Shown here piece by piece: positions 44,979-56,979 of a DNA stretch of 64,000 bases (position 1 is the first letter of the stretch; the number at the start of each line of letters is the position of its first letter). The DNA is from Lineus longissimus (lineage: Eukaryota > Nemertea > Pilidiophora > Heteronemertea > Lineidae): contig NC_088309.1 in assembly GCF_910592395.1 (NCBI RefSeq), forward strand, positions 15,318,599-15,382,598, written 5' to 3'. Below the pieces are notes generated by a model that saw only the letters and a list, made by a program, of their open reading frames with translations, did no database searches and had not been told where the DNA came from. The translations under genes were made by a program, and so were the position numbers.

Positions 44979-46511
44979 ATCTGCAGTGAAAGGTCCACAT
45001 TATTCATACGAAAACAAGCATAATCTTATACATTTAGCAAATACTGCCTCTACTAGAAGGATTTGCTTCCAAGTAAATGCTAATTTTTATTCATATGGCC
45101 CCACCATTTCATCAGAATAAGTGATTCTCTTTTTGACCGCTAGAGGTAGCGGCCAATTCGTGGTCCTATACGTGAGAAAGTTTGAAGGCCCCCTCGTCTC
45201 GGTTCATATTGGACGTTTTTAGGATCCATATCGCCTCCTTGACCCAACGGAGGAAGCCTTTGGACTCCTTGTCGATGACCCTGCTGTCCAACCAACTGAT
45301 GGTGTGGTTGTTCTGAGCAACATGGTCCGTTATGGCCGACTTGTGGTATTTGCCGAGTGATGTTTTCCTCTGGCTACGTGTGAATTATCTATTGTCCGTG
45401 TTTTGGGTTACATCCGTTTGATGTTCTTTGATTTCCTTCCCGTCCCCCAATATACGCCTTGGAACAGTTCCCGCATGGTATCTGGTATACGCACGGGCTT
45501 GTCTTTGGGGCGGACGAGGAGCTGTTTCAATGTGTCTTCTCGCTGTGGACGCACCTGCCTGTTTCATGAAACGTGAAATAGGTTCCGTTACTCCTTGGAT
45601 GTATGGAAGCACTATAGGTGCGGTCCTAGTGGTGGTGACCTGCTGTTTGGCCTTGGATTTGTCACGTGTCTTCTTACACCTGTTTCGCTGTTTCTCGACC
45701 TTGACAAAGGCCCAAGACGGGCAGCCACATTTATCAAGGGCGTTCTTGATTTGTACCTCCTCTGTCTCTCGATCTCGAAACGATGTTGTCTTGCCGATCC
45801 ATCAGCGTTCTTACTACTACAAGTTTGTGATCCAGGGCATGCTGTGTTGAGAAATTCAGATATTGGTCTGTATGTGTCTTCTTTCTATACACCGTGATTT
45901 TCAAAACACCGCTTCCATTTTCCTCCTCCTCGAACTTGAACTTCATGTTCCCTGTCTCATCGATGGTATTAATGTGTTCTTTGAGTCGTCGGGCAGCTCC
46001 CCTTCTGACAACCTCGAAGATGTTATCGACGTATCGTTTCCAAACTCGTGATTTGCAGTCTTCGGGTGATGTGACTATGGCGCGCTGCTCAAGCCACTTC
46101 ATGTATAGATTGACTAAGATGGGAGACATCGAGCTTCCGATGGCTGCTCCGAACTTTCGTTTGAAAATACTTCCTCTGAACAAGAAATAAATTTCCATGA
46201 TGTCCTCCACTGCCGAGTTGGTTCTGTCCTTGGTGTGGTATCCTTGACTAGGCGTTCTCTAGTGATATCGATGGCCTCGGGGATAGGGGTATTCGCGAAA
46301 AGTGACACAACATCAGGTGAGATCAACATCTCGTCCTCCTCCAGTTTTATCGACTGCAACAGTTTGTGGGGCTATTTGGAGTTTTCGACATGGTTGTCCG
46401 TGTAGTCCACCAGCGGCCCGAGCGATCCGCCAAACTTCTTGACACATTGTAGGCTATTGACCCTGTGTAGTCCACGATCGGTCAGTAGGGGTTACCTGGT
46501 ATTTACACTGG

Positions 46512-46516
46512 GATTC
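46512..46516. repeat. Target-site duplication GATTC, left
   Basis: GATTC precedes the 5' LTR and recurs at 56980-56984 after the 3' LTR. The sister PLE copies read TGGGATTCCGTGATC without interruption (14702, 35560), confirming the target. Confidence 0.95.
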
Positions 46517-47339
46517 TGTAAGTGCGCTGGAGCGCATATTTTAATCCCTTTCAAAAAGCCGCAAAACAGCGGAAACGGAAATGGAATGTTTTCCGCGCCA
46601 CTCTCGGTGCATGCGCAGTTCCTGCAAATCTTGTTTTTAGAACAATTGGGATGCCAATTCGAAACCTCTGCAATAGTTGTCAAATATAGAGGCACTCATT
46701 GAGGTAATTATGTAATCAAGGCATAAATGCCACAGAATATTGTAGTCCTTCTGGGAAAACCCCTGAATAGTCGTTTCACTTGACCCTTTAGAGTAAATTT
46801 GGCCCCTTTTGTCGAACGTTTTGTCCTCGTGTCATGGCACTGTTTTTCCGGGCATCCACGGTGATTTCTTCATGCTAAAAGTGTGTGTATATGAGACCCC
46901 TTTTGCACTTGCATGTGCTACAAACTCATCTGAGTAAACCGTATGGTGTAATTTGAGAACGGGTTCAACTAGGGACCTTTCCATTGGGGATAAATACCAT
47001 TTTGGTGTGTGTTGAGTGACAGAATCATTTTGGAACGCCCTGTATGGTCCAGCTGTGCGCGGTCACGTGACCTGCACCATGCCGTTATTTAGTTCGTGAA
47101 TCAACACGAGATGGCAGCACCGTTGTGTCATAGATTACTGAGTTATCAGAGTACTTATGGTTTGTTAAATGTTTTATCGTTGTAGATTTCACAAAAATTG
47201 TAGTCGATGGAAGAAGTTTAAAGACGAAATAGAGAATAAACCGAGATACTACTCCTATCCCTTTACAGAAGATCGTCCTCGTCGAGTCCTTTGAGCCCTA
47301 GTCAGAGATAGTGAGGTCGTTTTGGTGCCCAAACCCACA
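46517..47339 (+). mobile_element. 5' LTR of BEL/Pao element
   Basis: 823 bp, starting TGTAAGTGCGC and ending AACCCACA. About 97% identical by eye to the 3' LTR at 56157-56979 (also 823 bp). It carries an AATAAA signal at 47235. A TTTGGTGCCC word resembling a tRNA primer-binding site lies at 47320-47329, inside the LTR end and present in both LTRs. Confidence 0.95.
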
Positions 47340-47350
47340 GTGAAATCTCA

Positions 47351-49111
47351 ATGACAGAAGACAACCTGTCCAGCGAGATGTCAAATCTGTCAAGAGAGGA
47401 GAGTCGGGCCAGGGTTGAGGTCATGGAACTGCAAATAGAGTTGGAGCACATGATGCGGACCAACGAGATTGAAGCGCAGATGAAGCAGATGACCTTTGAA
47501 CTACAGAAGCTACAGATTGAAGGTGAAATTAAGATCAGGGAGGCCCGAAGAGTAGTCGAGCATGGTTGTACTGACGACACTATGGGAACGAACGCCAATT
47601 TACAGATATTAGCTAACGTAGCTGCCAGCAGCACGCCTAGGATGATGATGGAAACCATCACAGAGAATGCAGCCACTAGTGGATCCCCGCCTGGGATGCC
47701 AATTCAACCGAGATTGGGTCCTCAGGCCCCAGTCTTCGAATCTGTCATGGACAGTGCAACCAGTGGACCTCCACCGGGGATACCAGTTCCTCAGGCCCCA
47801 GTCTTCGAGCCTGTCGTGGAGAATGCAATCAGTGGACTTCCACCCGGAATACCATTTCCTCAGGCCCCACCAGTGACGAGCCCCATTACACATGACCAGT
47901 TTGGGGAGGTTATAAAGATGTTTGCCGGTCAGATCAACATAGGACGCCTGCCGCCCCCAGAGCCGACGGTCTTCAGCGGCGACCCACATACGTACCCTGC
48001 TTGGAAAGCAGCATTCCAGACCCTGATTGAGAGCCGTGGGATAACCCTGGCTGAACAGATACACTACCTTCGACGTTACCTATCTGGCCCTGCCAAGGAG
48101 GCCATCGAGGGGTACTTTTATATGGATACGGATGAGGCTTACCTCAAGGCGAAGGATATCTTAGAGAAACGATTCGGTGATCCCTATGTCGTAGCCAATG
48201 CCTTTCGCAATAAGTTGGAGTCCTGGCCTAAGATCGGCAGTCGAGATGGAGTGGGACTTAGAAAGCTTGGAGATTTCCAGCAATGTCACACTGCAATGAG
48301 TTCCATCGGTTACCTCAGTGTTTTAGACGATTGCCGAGAAAACAGAAATATACTGGCCAAGCTACCTGATTGGCTAGTCTCGCGATGGGGTCGGATGGTA
48401 TCGGACTATAGACTTGTTACACAGCAATTTCCCCCCTTCCGTGTATTCGCTGACATTATCACCCGTGAGGCTGATATCTCTTGTCATCCTATCACATCGC
48501 TGCAGTCTTTTCACACTGGCATTGCTGTCACTGGAAACGCTAAGATGGGAGACAAGCCATCAACGGGATCCTCGTATAGGCAGGATAGGAGAAGCCATGG
48601 CACCACATCTTCCTTCGCTACTGAGACCACCGAGCCTGCAAATCGAAACACGAAACCTACTATTCGAGGCCCTATATCGATTAAAAGAAGTGTCCATACT
48701 GTGAAGCCGTCCACATGCAGCATTGATGATTGTCCTAAGTTTTTGGCGAAGACACTGGACGACAGAAAGCAATTTGTCAAGGAAAACCGTCTTTGTTTCC
48801 CTTGTATGAAACGGGGACATAGATCTAAGGATTGCAGGAGACGCTCTAAATGTAATCAATGTGAGAGAACGCACCCTACTGCACTACACGATGGGACACG
48901 CCTTACTCAGGATAGCAATACGACCAACAAGAACAACGGATCAAAAGAAGAGAATACCGACAAGACTAACGTCAAGCATACTGGAACCAGTTTAGTGAGC
49001 GTTTGTGATGGCAAATCGGCCAGCAAGAGTTCCACGATTGTTCCTGTCTGGGTTTCTCACAAGGACCGTCCCGAGTATGAGATCCTATCTTATCTTGGAT
49101 ACGCAATCTGA
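47351..49111 (+). CDS. gag: BEL/Pao Gag polyprotein (586 codons)
   Basis: Opens only 11 nt after the LTR. Residues 1-60 form an acidic/leucine coiled coil (ELQIELEHMMRTNEIEAQMK). Residues about 100-185 contain three or four Pro-rich repeats (SGPPPGIPVPQAPVFEPV). Residues 200-400 are the capsid-like domain (PEPTVFSGDPHTYPAW, IHYLRRYLSGPAKEAIEGYF, FGDPYVVANAF). Residues about 478-510 are the zinc knuckles (CFPCMKRGHRSKDC and CNQCERTHPTALH), the double CCHC/CCHH arrangement typical of BEL/Pao. The frame is intact. It ends just where the protease begins in another frame. Confidence 0.92.
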   Translation: MTEDNLSSEMSNLSREESRARVEVMELQIELEHMMRTNEIEAQMKQMTFELQKLQIEGEIKIREARRVVEHGCTDDTMGTNANLQILANVAASSTPRMMMETITENAATSGSPPGMPIQPRLGPQAPVFESVMDSATSGPPPGIPVPQAPVFEPVVENAISGLPPGIPFPQAPPVTSPITHDQFGEVIKMFAGQINIGRLPPPEPTVFSGDPHTYPAWKAAFQTLIESRGITLAEQIHYLRRYLSGPAKEAIEGYFYMDTDEAYLKAKDILEKRFGDPYVVANAFRNKLESWPKIGSRDGVGLRKLGDFQQCHTAMSSIGYLSVLDDCRENRNILAKLPDWLVSRWGRMVSDYRLVTQQFPPFRVFADIITREADISCHPITSLQSFHTGIAVTGNAKMGDKPSTGSSYRQDRRSHGTTSSFATETTEPANRNTKPTIRGPISIKRSVHTVKPSTCSIDDCPKFLAKTLDDRKQFVKENRLCFPCMKRGHRSKDCRRRSKCNQCERTHPTALHDGTRLTQDSNTTNKNNGSKEENTDKTNVKHTGTSLVSVCDGKSASKSSTIVPVWVSHKDRPEYEILSYLGYAI

Positions 49112-51076
49112 CACAACATTTGTATTAGAGAACATTCGAAAAGCACTTAGTTTGGTTGGGACAAAGTCACACCTGAGTCTGTCGACCATGTCCAGAGAAA
49201 ATGAACTCATTGACACTGTTACGATCCAAGGGTTAGTGGTCAGAGGGATGAACAGCCACTTGAAAATAAACTTGCCTCCAACTTTCAGTCGTGATGTAAT
49301 GCCGATGAACCGGGAACACATTCCCACACCTGAGATTGCGAATGTGTGGCCCCACCTATCCAGGATCGCATCTGAACTGGCGCCACTCCAAGACTGCAAC
49401 GTTGCACTACTCATTGGTTACAACTGCCCTCAGGCTCTCGCCCCGAGGGTGGTGTTAGCTCTCTCCGACAACGCCCCCTACTCCCAAAAGACAGATTTGG
49501 GCTGGGGAATAGTGGGAACAGTGGACCCAGGTCAAGTAGAGGTGGAGGGCGACAACATTGGCGTAACCCACAGTATCGTCACATACAGTGACCAGAGCAG
49601 CTCTGACCAGAGGACGCTAGTCATGCCGAATCGTATCAAGGAAGTAGTAACCATCCTTGAGTCCGATTGTAAAGAAAGGACAGTCATGGTCCTCAGTCAT
49701 GCGAGGATAGAAGATTCATGAAGAAGCTTGATGCCGAAATATTCCAGCGCGACGATGGGCATTATCAAATGCCACTGCCATTTAAGGATACAAGTAGACC
49801 AGAATTGCCAGAAAGCAGAGAGATGGCGCTGAAAAGGTTGGCCCATCTGAAGTCCAAGTTTCTTCGGGACCCCGCCTACAAAAGAAGTACACGCAGGTTA
49901 TGCAGAAGATGATTAAGAAAGGGGATGCAGAACTTGTACCAAGCGCCAATCAATCGAGGGAATCCTCCCCACAACATTGGTACGTGCCGCACTTCGGAGT
50001 AGTGAACCTAAAAAAGCCTGCCAAGATCAGAACTGTCTTTGACTGCCAAGCAGAATGTGCCGGACACTCCATCAACAAGCACTTGCTACAGGGACCATAC
50101 CTAACCAACTCCCTGCTAGGTGTCCTTTGCTGATTCCGTCAAGAGAGGGTAGCAGTGACATGCGACGTGGAACAAATGTTTCATCAATTCAAGGTGACAG
50201 AGGACGATGGGACTACCTTCGCTTCCTCTGGTGGTCCGATGGTAAGATTGATGAGCAGCCTACAGAGTATCGGATGACCGTACACCTTTTCGGAGGGACT
50301 TCCTCTCCCTCGTGCTGTAACTTCGGTTTTAAGAGGATGGCAGATGACTATGAAGACGAATTTGGAGGCCAGGCAGCTGATTTCATCAGAAATAATTTTT
50401 ACGTAGATGATGGCCTTGAATCACTACCTACTGACGATGAAGTCATAACAGTGCTCGAGAACACTTAAAAGCTATGCAGAAAGGGAGGACTGCACCTACA
50501 TAAGATCGCCTCCAACTCAGATGCTGTAGTCCAAAGTGTAGCTGTAGAAGATCGAGCCGCTAAAGACAATAGACGCATACTATCAGGGAACGTCAATATC
50601 CAGGAGCCTGTCCTGGAACGTGCCATGGGGCTGTATTGGTGTGTAGCGTCAGACACATTCCAGTTCAAGATAGTGCTGAACGATCGCCCCAACACAAGAC
50701 GTGGAATCCTGTCGACCATCGGGCCCGTCTATGACATGATGGGTTTGATCGCCCCCGTGCTGCTGATAGGAAGGCAGATATTGCAGGAACTCTGCGCACT
50801 GGACCTAGATTGGGACAGTCCATCCCCCCGAAGACGTACTGCTTAGATGGGAACGTTGGAGAGACGACCTGTACACCTTGGATCAGCTGAAAATCCCTCG
50901 TTGTCTGATGCCCGCTGATTTTGGAGAAGTTGCATCAATAGGTCTCCACCATTTTTCAGACGCCTCTCAGTATGCTTATGGACAGTGTTCCTACGTAAGA
51001 ATGGTAAATCATGAAGGGAGAGTCCACTGCGTCTCGTCCTCGGAAAGGCCAGAGTAGCTCCGTTACGTCCAATAAC
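49060..51076 (+). pseudogene. pol: BEL/Pao Pol, protease and RT part (multiple frameshifts)
   Basis: The protease active-site strand YLILDTQSDTTFV lies at 49085-49125; the DTQSD form is usual for this superfamily. The spacer HLSRIASELAPLQDCNVALL with GYNCPQAL and LGWGIVG follows. The RT starts near 49720 (RDDGHYQMPLPF, REMALKRL). It continues in other frames: QHWYVPHFGVVN, KIRTVFDCQAEC, VTCDVEQMFHQFKV with the first Asp, EYRMTVHLFGGTSSPSC and NFYVDDGLESLPTDDE with the catalytic YVDD. A stop at about 50467 and several shifts break it. The RNase H side appears near 50900 (IGLHHFSDASQYAYG). Interrupted after LRPIT at 51076. Confidence 0.9.
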
Positions 51077-51251
51077 TATCTATATATCTATGTATCACAT
51101 TTATATAGCGCCCTTATCAGTCCTATATTGGGCCGTTCAAAGGCGCTTAACAAAAACAGAGTCTCTATAAGAAGTATAGTCTTTGACAACAATAAACAAT
51201 TCTAATGTTCGTAATGTTGTTGAAAAAGGTGGGTCTTGAAAAGTGTCTTAA

Positions 51252-52796
51252 CCCCTTCGCTACCGAGGCAAGTGGCATGCCCTGTACCGAGATATTTTAC
51301 CAGTTTTATGCCTAATGGCGTATGAATACTTAAAAAAATTGTAACTCCTTTACTATTCATCATAGACCAATAAAACCATACATTTTTGTAAAGCTGATTA
51401 CCTTGGCTATCGATTGGTTTTGTTTCCTGGTATCAATTGGGTAAGAGGTGATCAATAATCAATTATGATCAATACTTTTTGATTGATTATGCTAAATTTA
51501 TTGATTTTCTGATTTGAACAAGTATAAAACTGTAATTGATGAACTTACAAGCTATAAATGATATGCAGATCTCGTTGCTAAACTTTGGCTATTGTCTATC
51601 ACTGATATCAAATGATTACCGATATTGATTGATCAAAAAAAAACATGATATTTTCGACGTTTTTCAACAGAGTTTTTTCAATGAATTAGGATCATTACAA
51701 AGCATCATGATGATTGACCTACAATATACTGTTCACTGATTCATCAGTAATCAATAGCCTATTGGTTATTGATTATCTATCGATTATTGATTGATCAGTG
51801 AGCATCCATAAAAACCCCAAAGTCGGTGGTGTCAGCAGATTCTTCCTCACCCCCACCCTAATCTTGACTATTGCCACTATTCACATACTCTTGCGAGTCC
51901 TCCAGTATCATAGAAACCGCCGTAGCCAAGTCAACACGCCCACGTTTCGCCGGGTATTCGAAAACCCTGGATCAACAAACACTGGACTGGACTGGACTGG
52001 ACTGGATTCAACGTCACTGCTCACCATCGCCTGCATCAACATGGCGACAACAATGTATTGAGAAACGACGGGGAAATGGGACATGGTATCCGTCTATGCT
52101 ACACTGTGCATGATATGTGCATGCTATGTACATGAGTGTAGGCGATACACTACGATGAATTATCGATATTATCAGGCCGGTCCATTGGCACACATCTGCC
52201 AATTTCATCTTGTTAATGGCGTGTCAAGACCCACAAATCACTCATATGTCTAGAGCAGGCACTTGTACATATTTCTGTTTACATAATACATAACCATACC
52301 TATTCTGTCGTCGCCAATTATCGTAAAATCGACGATAAAACCCGGGCGACTTTTCGGGTGACGCCATGTTCATGATGTTGATGATGGAATTAGGCGGGAA
52401 GAGATTCGGCAGGGTTGTGGGAATTGTATAACTTTTAGAAAAATCCAGGTGGTGGAGGGCGCTGAGTCATAGTCCAGTCCAGTCCAGTCCAGTCCAGTGT
52501 TTGTTGATCCAGGGTGTTCGAATACCCCGTTTCGCCATGTTATTCACAATACAATGCGGCATCTGTGGCAGTAATACCGCCAATTTATATGCTAATCGCC
52601 TCGTGTGTAGTAACGGCAAACACATGCCAATCTAACCACAGCGTCATCTAAGAACGATGAATGAAACTAAATATAGTCTGCTACAGACACCAGGGACATC
52701 AATACACCGTGCAATAGTGTCTAACGTGTACCGGGAGTTCTATACTAAAACGTTGGTAGAGGGACGATATATCGTCCCTACTAGGTACGCAAGGGG
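51252..52796. mobile_element. piggyBac-like MITE with TTAA target
   Basis: The ends CCCCTTCGCTACCGAGG and (inverted) CCCCTTGCGTACCTAGTAGG are flanked by TTAA at 51248-51251 and 52797-52800. TTAA plus CCC-type ends is the signature of piggyBac elements. It interrupts the TTF/KTLF segment of the non-LTR RT. No transposase inside. The left third (51300-51790) is AT-rich with many ATTGATTAT/ATAATCAAT words. Confidence 0.85.
51940..52540. mobile_element. Foldback element with (ACTGG)n inner arm ends
   Basis: The left arm TTTCGCCGGGTATTCG...CCCTGGATCAACAAACACTGG is followed by ACTGG repeats (to about 52004). The right arm at 52472-52540 is the inverted copy, starting with CCAGT repeats and ending TTCGAATACCCCGTTTCGCC. 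The loop is about 470 bp without a gene. Confidence 0.85.
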
Positions 52797-52916
52797 TTAA
52801 AAGTTGTGATGGAGTCCGCATTTCGAATATTACTAGGGAGGTCATTCCAGAGTGCTGCTGCGGCACACTGGAATGTACGCTCGCCAAATCTAGTCTTTGT
52901 GCGCGGGAGCACTAAC

Positions 52917-54963
52917 GATACCACGCCTTGAACTTTCTGCAGCAGTGCTTTCTGCCAAGATGAGAGATGTTGTCAAGAGGGAGCTGACGTACAAGATTGA
53001 TGATGAGACGTTCTGGACCGATAGTACCGTAGTCCTTGGATACATACAGAACGACGCGCGACGCTTTCAAGCGAACAGAGTACAACAGATTAGAGACAAG
53101 AGCGAGCCTAATCAATGGAAACACGTTAGGAGAGAGGATAACCCAGCCGATGAAGCATCAAGGGGAGTAACCGCTACGAGATGCGTACAACCTGAAACGA
53201 CAAAATGGTTGTCTGGCCCTGCTTTCCTATGGGAGGCCAAACTATCAAATGAATCAGGAATTGAGGGTACGCTGTCGCCAAAGGACCCATAAGTCAAGGT
53301 TGTCGTCCTGGCCAACAAAGCCAATGAAACGGATCCAGAACTCATTCCAGATCGCTTGACACGGTACTCTTCCTGGAGCAAAGCGAAGACTTCGATTGCC
53401 ACCTGTACAGTATAGGGACAAGGCCAAGGAAGTAAAGTCAGATCCGGAGGCGCAAACCACATCAGACCTCAAGCGAGCAGAGAACGGGATTGTAAAAAGG
53501 ATACAGGCCCGAGCTTTTGAAGAAGAAATTGAGAGATTGAAGCAGCTGAGACGGAGTGAGGACGACGTCACAGCCAAGAAAACAGCCAATGGACATGGTA
53601 GGAAACCAACCTTGAAGAACAGCTCGAGGTTGCGCAAGTTGGACCCCTACCTTGACGAAGAGGGCATACTGCGAGTTGATGGACGGATCAAGAGAGCGGG
53701 TTTCCCCAATGAGGTAAAACACCCAGCGATTTTGCCTAGAGACAACCATGTAACAGCCCTGGTCATACGGCACTTCCATCTGGTCCAGGGACACCCAGGA
53801 CGTGGAATGACTGTAAACGCTATCAGGCTGGGCGGATTTTGGATTCTAGGATGTCGTCGCGCAGTTGCCGGGTATATACACCACTGTGTCGGTTGCAGAA
53901 AACTACGACGTGTGATGCAAGCACAGAAGATGGCAGATCTCCTAAGTGACCGATTAGAGCCAGCACCACCATTTACTTATTGCGGAGTGGACATCTTCGG
54001 ACCTTGGAACATCAAGGAGGGTAGAAAGGAAGTAAAGCGATGGGGAGTGTTGTACACATGTCTTGGGATGAAAGCAATACACCTAGAGACGCTTAACTCC
54101 ATGTCTACAGACTCTTTCATAAACTCATTGAGACGCATGATCGCCATCCGCGGTGCTGTGCAACTTATCCGCTGTGATAACGGAACGAACTTCGTAGGAG
54201 CGAAGAATGAACTCGAAAAGGCCTGGTCAGAAATGGATTTTGACGAAATACGCAAATACCTGCTGAAAGAAGAATGCGATCTGGAGTTCAGAATGAACGT
54301 CCCCAGGCTAGTCATCACGGATGAGTCTGGGAGCGCCCGATACGCTCAGTCCGCGACGTATTGGCTGGGATGCTGCTACATGAAGGAACCCAGTTGGATG
54401 ATGAGTCGCTGCGCACCCTATTGTATGAGGTGATGGCCATTGTCAACGGCCGCCCTCTCACTACTGACAATCTCTACGATCCTACCTCACTGCAGCCGCT
54501 AGTGCCAAATCAGGTACTGACTATGAAATCTAGGTTGATCATTCCACCACCAGGCACCTTTCCACGAGAGGATCTGTTCCTAAAGAAAAGGTGGCGCCGC
54601 GTGCAGCACCTTGCGAATCGTTTTTAGAGCCAGTGGCGAAAGGAATACTTGAATAATCTGCAGGAACGACCGAAATGGAATCGGGAGGAGAGGAATCTCC
54701 AAGTCGGAGACATCGTTATCATGAAGAATGATGACTTACCTCGCAATCTTTGGAGGCTATGCAGAGTAGAAAACGCTGTCATTGATGAGGATGGACACGT
54801 CCGCAAAGTACGTCTAGCAGTCGGAGATCGCGCACTAGACAAGGATGGAAAACGCATCGTTGCCGCAACTTACCTCGAGAGACCAGTTCAGAAAGTTGTG
54901 CTCATTTGTGAAGCAGACGAGATCAGTAGGATCACAATGAGGAGCCACAGGAACGATTTCTAA
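52917..54963 (+). pseudogene. pol: BEL/Pao Pol, RNase H end and integrase (frameshifted)
   Basis: TIPRLELSAAVLSAKMRDVV resumes the RNase H domain, then FWTDSTVVLGYIQND and RRFQANRVQQIRD, ending WKHVRREDNPADEASRG. The integrase follows: zinc-binding HFHLVQGHPGRG and CVGCRKLR, core Asp in YCGVDIFGPW, Asp in LIRCDNGTNFVGA. After a stop and shift near 54320 it has the Glu-bearing VWERPIRSVRDVLAGML. NGRPLTTDNLYDP follows. The C-terminal part (NLQVGDIVIMKNDDLPRNLW, then ENAVIDEDGHVRKVRL) is open to 54963. About 1,350 residues of Pol in all when the insert is ignored. Non-functional as read. Confidence 0.92.
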
Positions 54964-56156
54964 GCAAAGTTGTAACGAGGAGCCACGGAGGAATTGGTAT
55001 TCTACCGTTAGTTCATGAGGAGCCACGGAGGAATTTGGTAGCATGTGGCAGCTTGAAGTGTAAAATGTGACCTGCTCTGGCAAAAAGAGGCGGAAGTCGC
55101 ATATTGATGAAAGAGAGAAAAAGAGGAAAATTATATTTTGACTTTAAATTCTTGGGTCATTTACTAAAGCCATAGACACAGCAAATAAGATGCTCATTCC
55201 TAAGCTTATCCATAACTCCATCTTCAGACAAGGTTTTCTCAACTTTCAGAGAGTGATATATTCTGAAATCCATATCTCAGCCATCATCGAGATATCCTCA
55301 TGTATCAGACATCATTTTAAAGATAACTTTGTACAGGTATTCAGTACCAATTACTCATTTTCAAGAATTTTAGCCAACAACCTCAATTGGCCAGAGCGGG
55401 TCACAAATGTGTAGTAAGATTGATTGATGTTGATTCAATCATCTGGGTGATGTACTGGCGACCTCTCCCCAGCTTATCTTAATTAGCAAATGTTTATTTT
55501 TAGAGCTTTCGAAACGTCAAGAATGTACATTTGTCTCAAGCTGCCATAGTGAGATCGAATAATTTCTGGTGAGATGTAGAGTGTGGACCTTAGAGGCCAG
55601 GAATCGTCCTGGGATACACATTGCTCAACTACTTGTTTCTCATGTCGCTCCGTTGAGGAGAGAACATTGACAGTTTGAGTCTCAAGGTGAAACTAGGAGT
55701 CGTCATAGACTGGAAACTTGTTATGGAGAACACTCACACTTTGAGATCAATAGAAACTATGGGTTTCAAGGCTCGAATTGAGAAGGTTCAAATAGCTCAG
55801 AGTTGCTACAAAACCTAGTAATTTGGTAACTTGTTGTTCAAGTTCGAATCTTTTAGTATTCCCATTTCGGTAAAAACATTTCTGTTATTTAGGAATTTTC
55901 CACAGTTTGAAGAAATTCAATTCAAGCCTTGAGTTTGATGTGTGTATTTGGTTGAAGGTAGAGCCTTCACTTGGGTTTATCCACCGTGCTGTGGATTATG
56001 TAGAGTGAGAACTACTAGTTGACCTGAACTTTGATTTAGTTTAAGGTCGCTGACTTTAGGTTTGACCTTGAGTCTTCTAACTTTGCATATAAGTTCATTT
56101 GTAATGTTTGGGTTAATTTGTATCAGAAAATCACCAAGGGTAATTTTGAGGAGCCA
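54940..56156 (+). other. BEL 3' non-coding region with repeated polypurine-like GAGGAGCCA word
   Basis: GAGGAGCCAC occurs at about 54941, 54976 and 55014, and GAGGAGCCA again at 56149-56156, abutting the 3' LTR, where the plus-strand polypurine primer is expected. The remaining 1.1 kb holds no gene I can support. Confidence 0.6.
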
Positions 56157-56979
56157 TGTAAGTGCGCTTGAGCGCATATTTTAATCACTTTCAAAACGCC
56201 GCAAAACAGCGGAAACGGAAATGGAATGTTTTCCCCCGCCACTCTCGGCGCATGCGCAGTGCCTGCAAATCTTGTTTTTAGAACAATTGGGATGCCAATT
56301 CGAAACCTCTGCAATAGTTGTCAAATATAGAGGCCATCATTGAGGTAATTATGTAATCAAGGCATGAATGCCACAGAATATTATGTAGTCCTTCTGGGAA
56401 AACCCCTGAATAGTCGTGTCACTTGACCCTTTAGAGTAAATTTGGCCCCTTTTGTCGGACGTTTTGTCCTCGTGTCATGGCACTGTTTTTCCGGGCATCC
56501 ACGGTGATTTCTTCATGCTAAAAGTGTCTATATGAGACCCCTTTTGCACTTGCATGTGCTACAAACTCATCTGAGTAAACCGTATGGTGTAATTTGAGAA
56601 CAGGTTTACCTAGGGACCTTTCCATTGGGGATAAATACCATTTTGGTGTGTGTTGAGTGACAGAATCATTTGGGACGCCCTGTATGGTCCAGCTGTGCGT
56701 GGTCACGTGACCTGCACCATGCCGTTATTTAGTTCGTGAATCAACACGAGATGGCAGCACCGTTGTATCATAGATTACTGAGCTATTAGAGTACTTATGG
56801 TTTGTTAAATGTTTTATCGTTGTAGATTTCACAAAAATTGTAGACGATGGAAGAAGTTTAAAGACGAAATGGAGAATAAACAGAGATACTACGCCAATCC
56901 CTTTACGGAAGATCGTCCTTGTCGAGTCCTTTGAGCCCTAGTCAGAGATAGTGAAGTCGTTTTGGTGCCCAAACCCACA
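56157..56979 (+). mobile_element. 3' LTR of BEL/Pao element
   Basis: 823 bp, TGTAAGTGCGC to AACCCACA, followed by GATTC at 56980-56984. It differs from the 5' LTR by scattered substitutions and a few balanced small indels (for example GTGTGTATATG versus GTCTATATG), suggesting a fairly recent insertion. Confidence 0.95.

Larger units (their letters stand above)
51077..52916 (-). mobile_element. 3' end of a non-LTR retrotransposon inserted in BEL pol
   Basis: On the minus strand from 52910: TKTRFGERTFQCAAAALWND, LPSNIRNADSITTF, then after the nested MITE KTLFKTHLF. This is the characteristic last segment of CR1/L2/Jockey-type RT proteins. A short 3' UTR with an AGCGCCTTTGAACGGCCC word follows, and an ATAGATATATAG simple tail. 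TAAC flanks both sides (51073-51076 and 52913-52916). The BEL reading frame (LRPIT/TIPRLELSAAVLS) is continuous when it is removed. Confidence 0.85.

Noticed and set aside
44710-45120. 136-codon plus-strand frame opposite block U
   Set aside because: Frame is the antisense of block U running into MITE sequence; identity between copies is the same in and out of the frame.
49005-49097. Possible separate start of a protease ORF overlapping gag
   Set aside because: The first 25 codons are a shadow of gag; only from YLILDTQSD is it protease. Whether the frame change is programmed or a mutation cannot be told.
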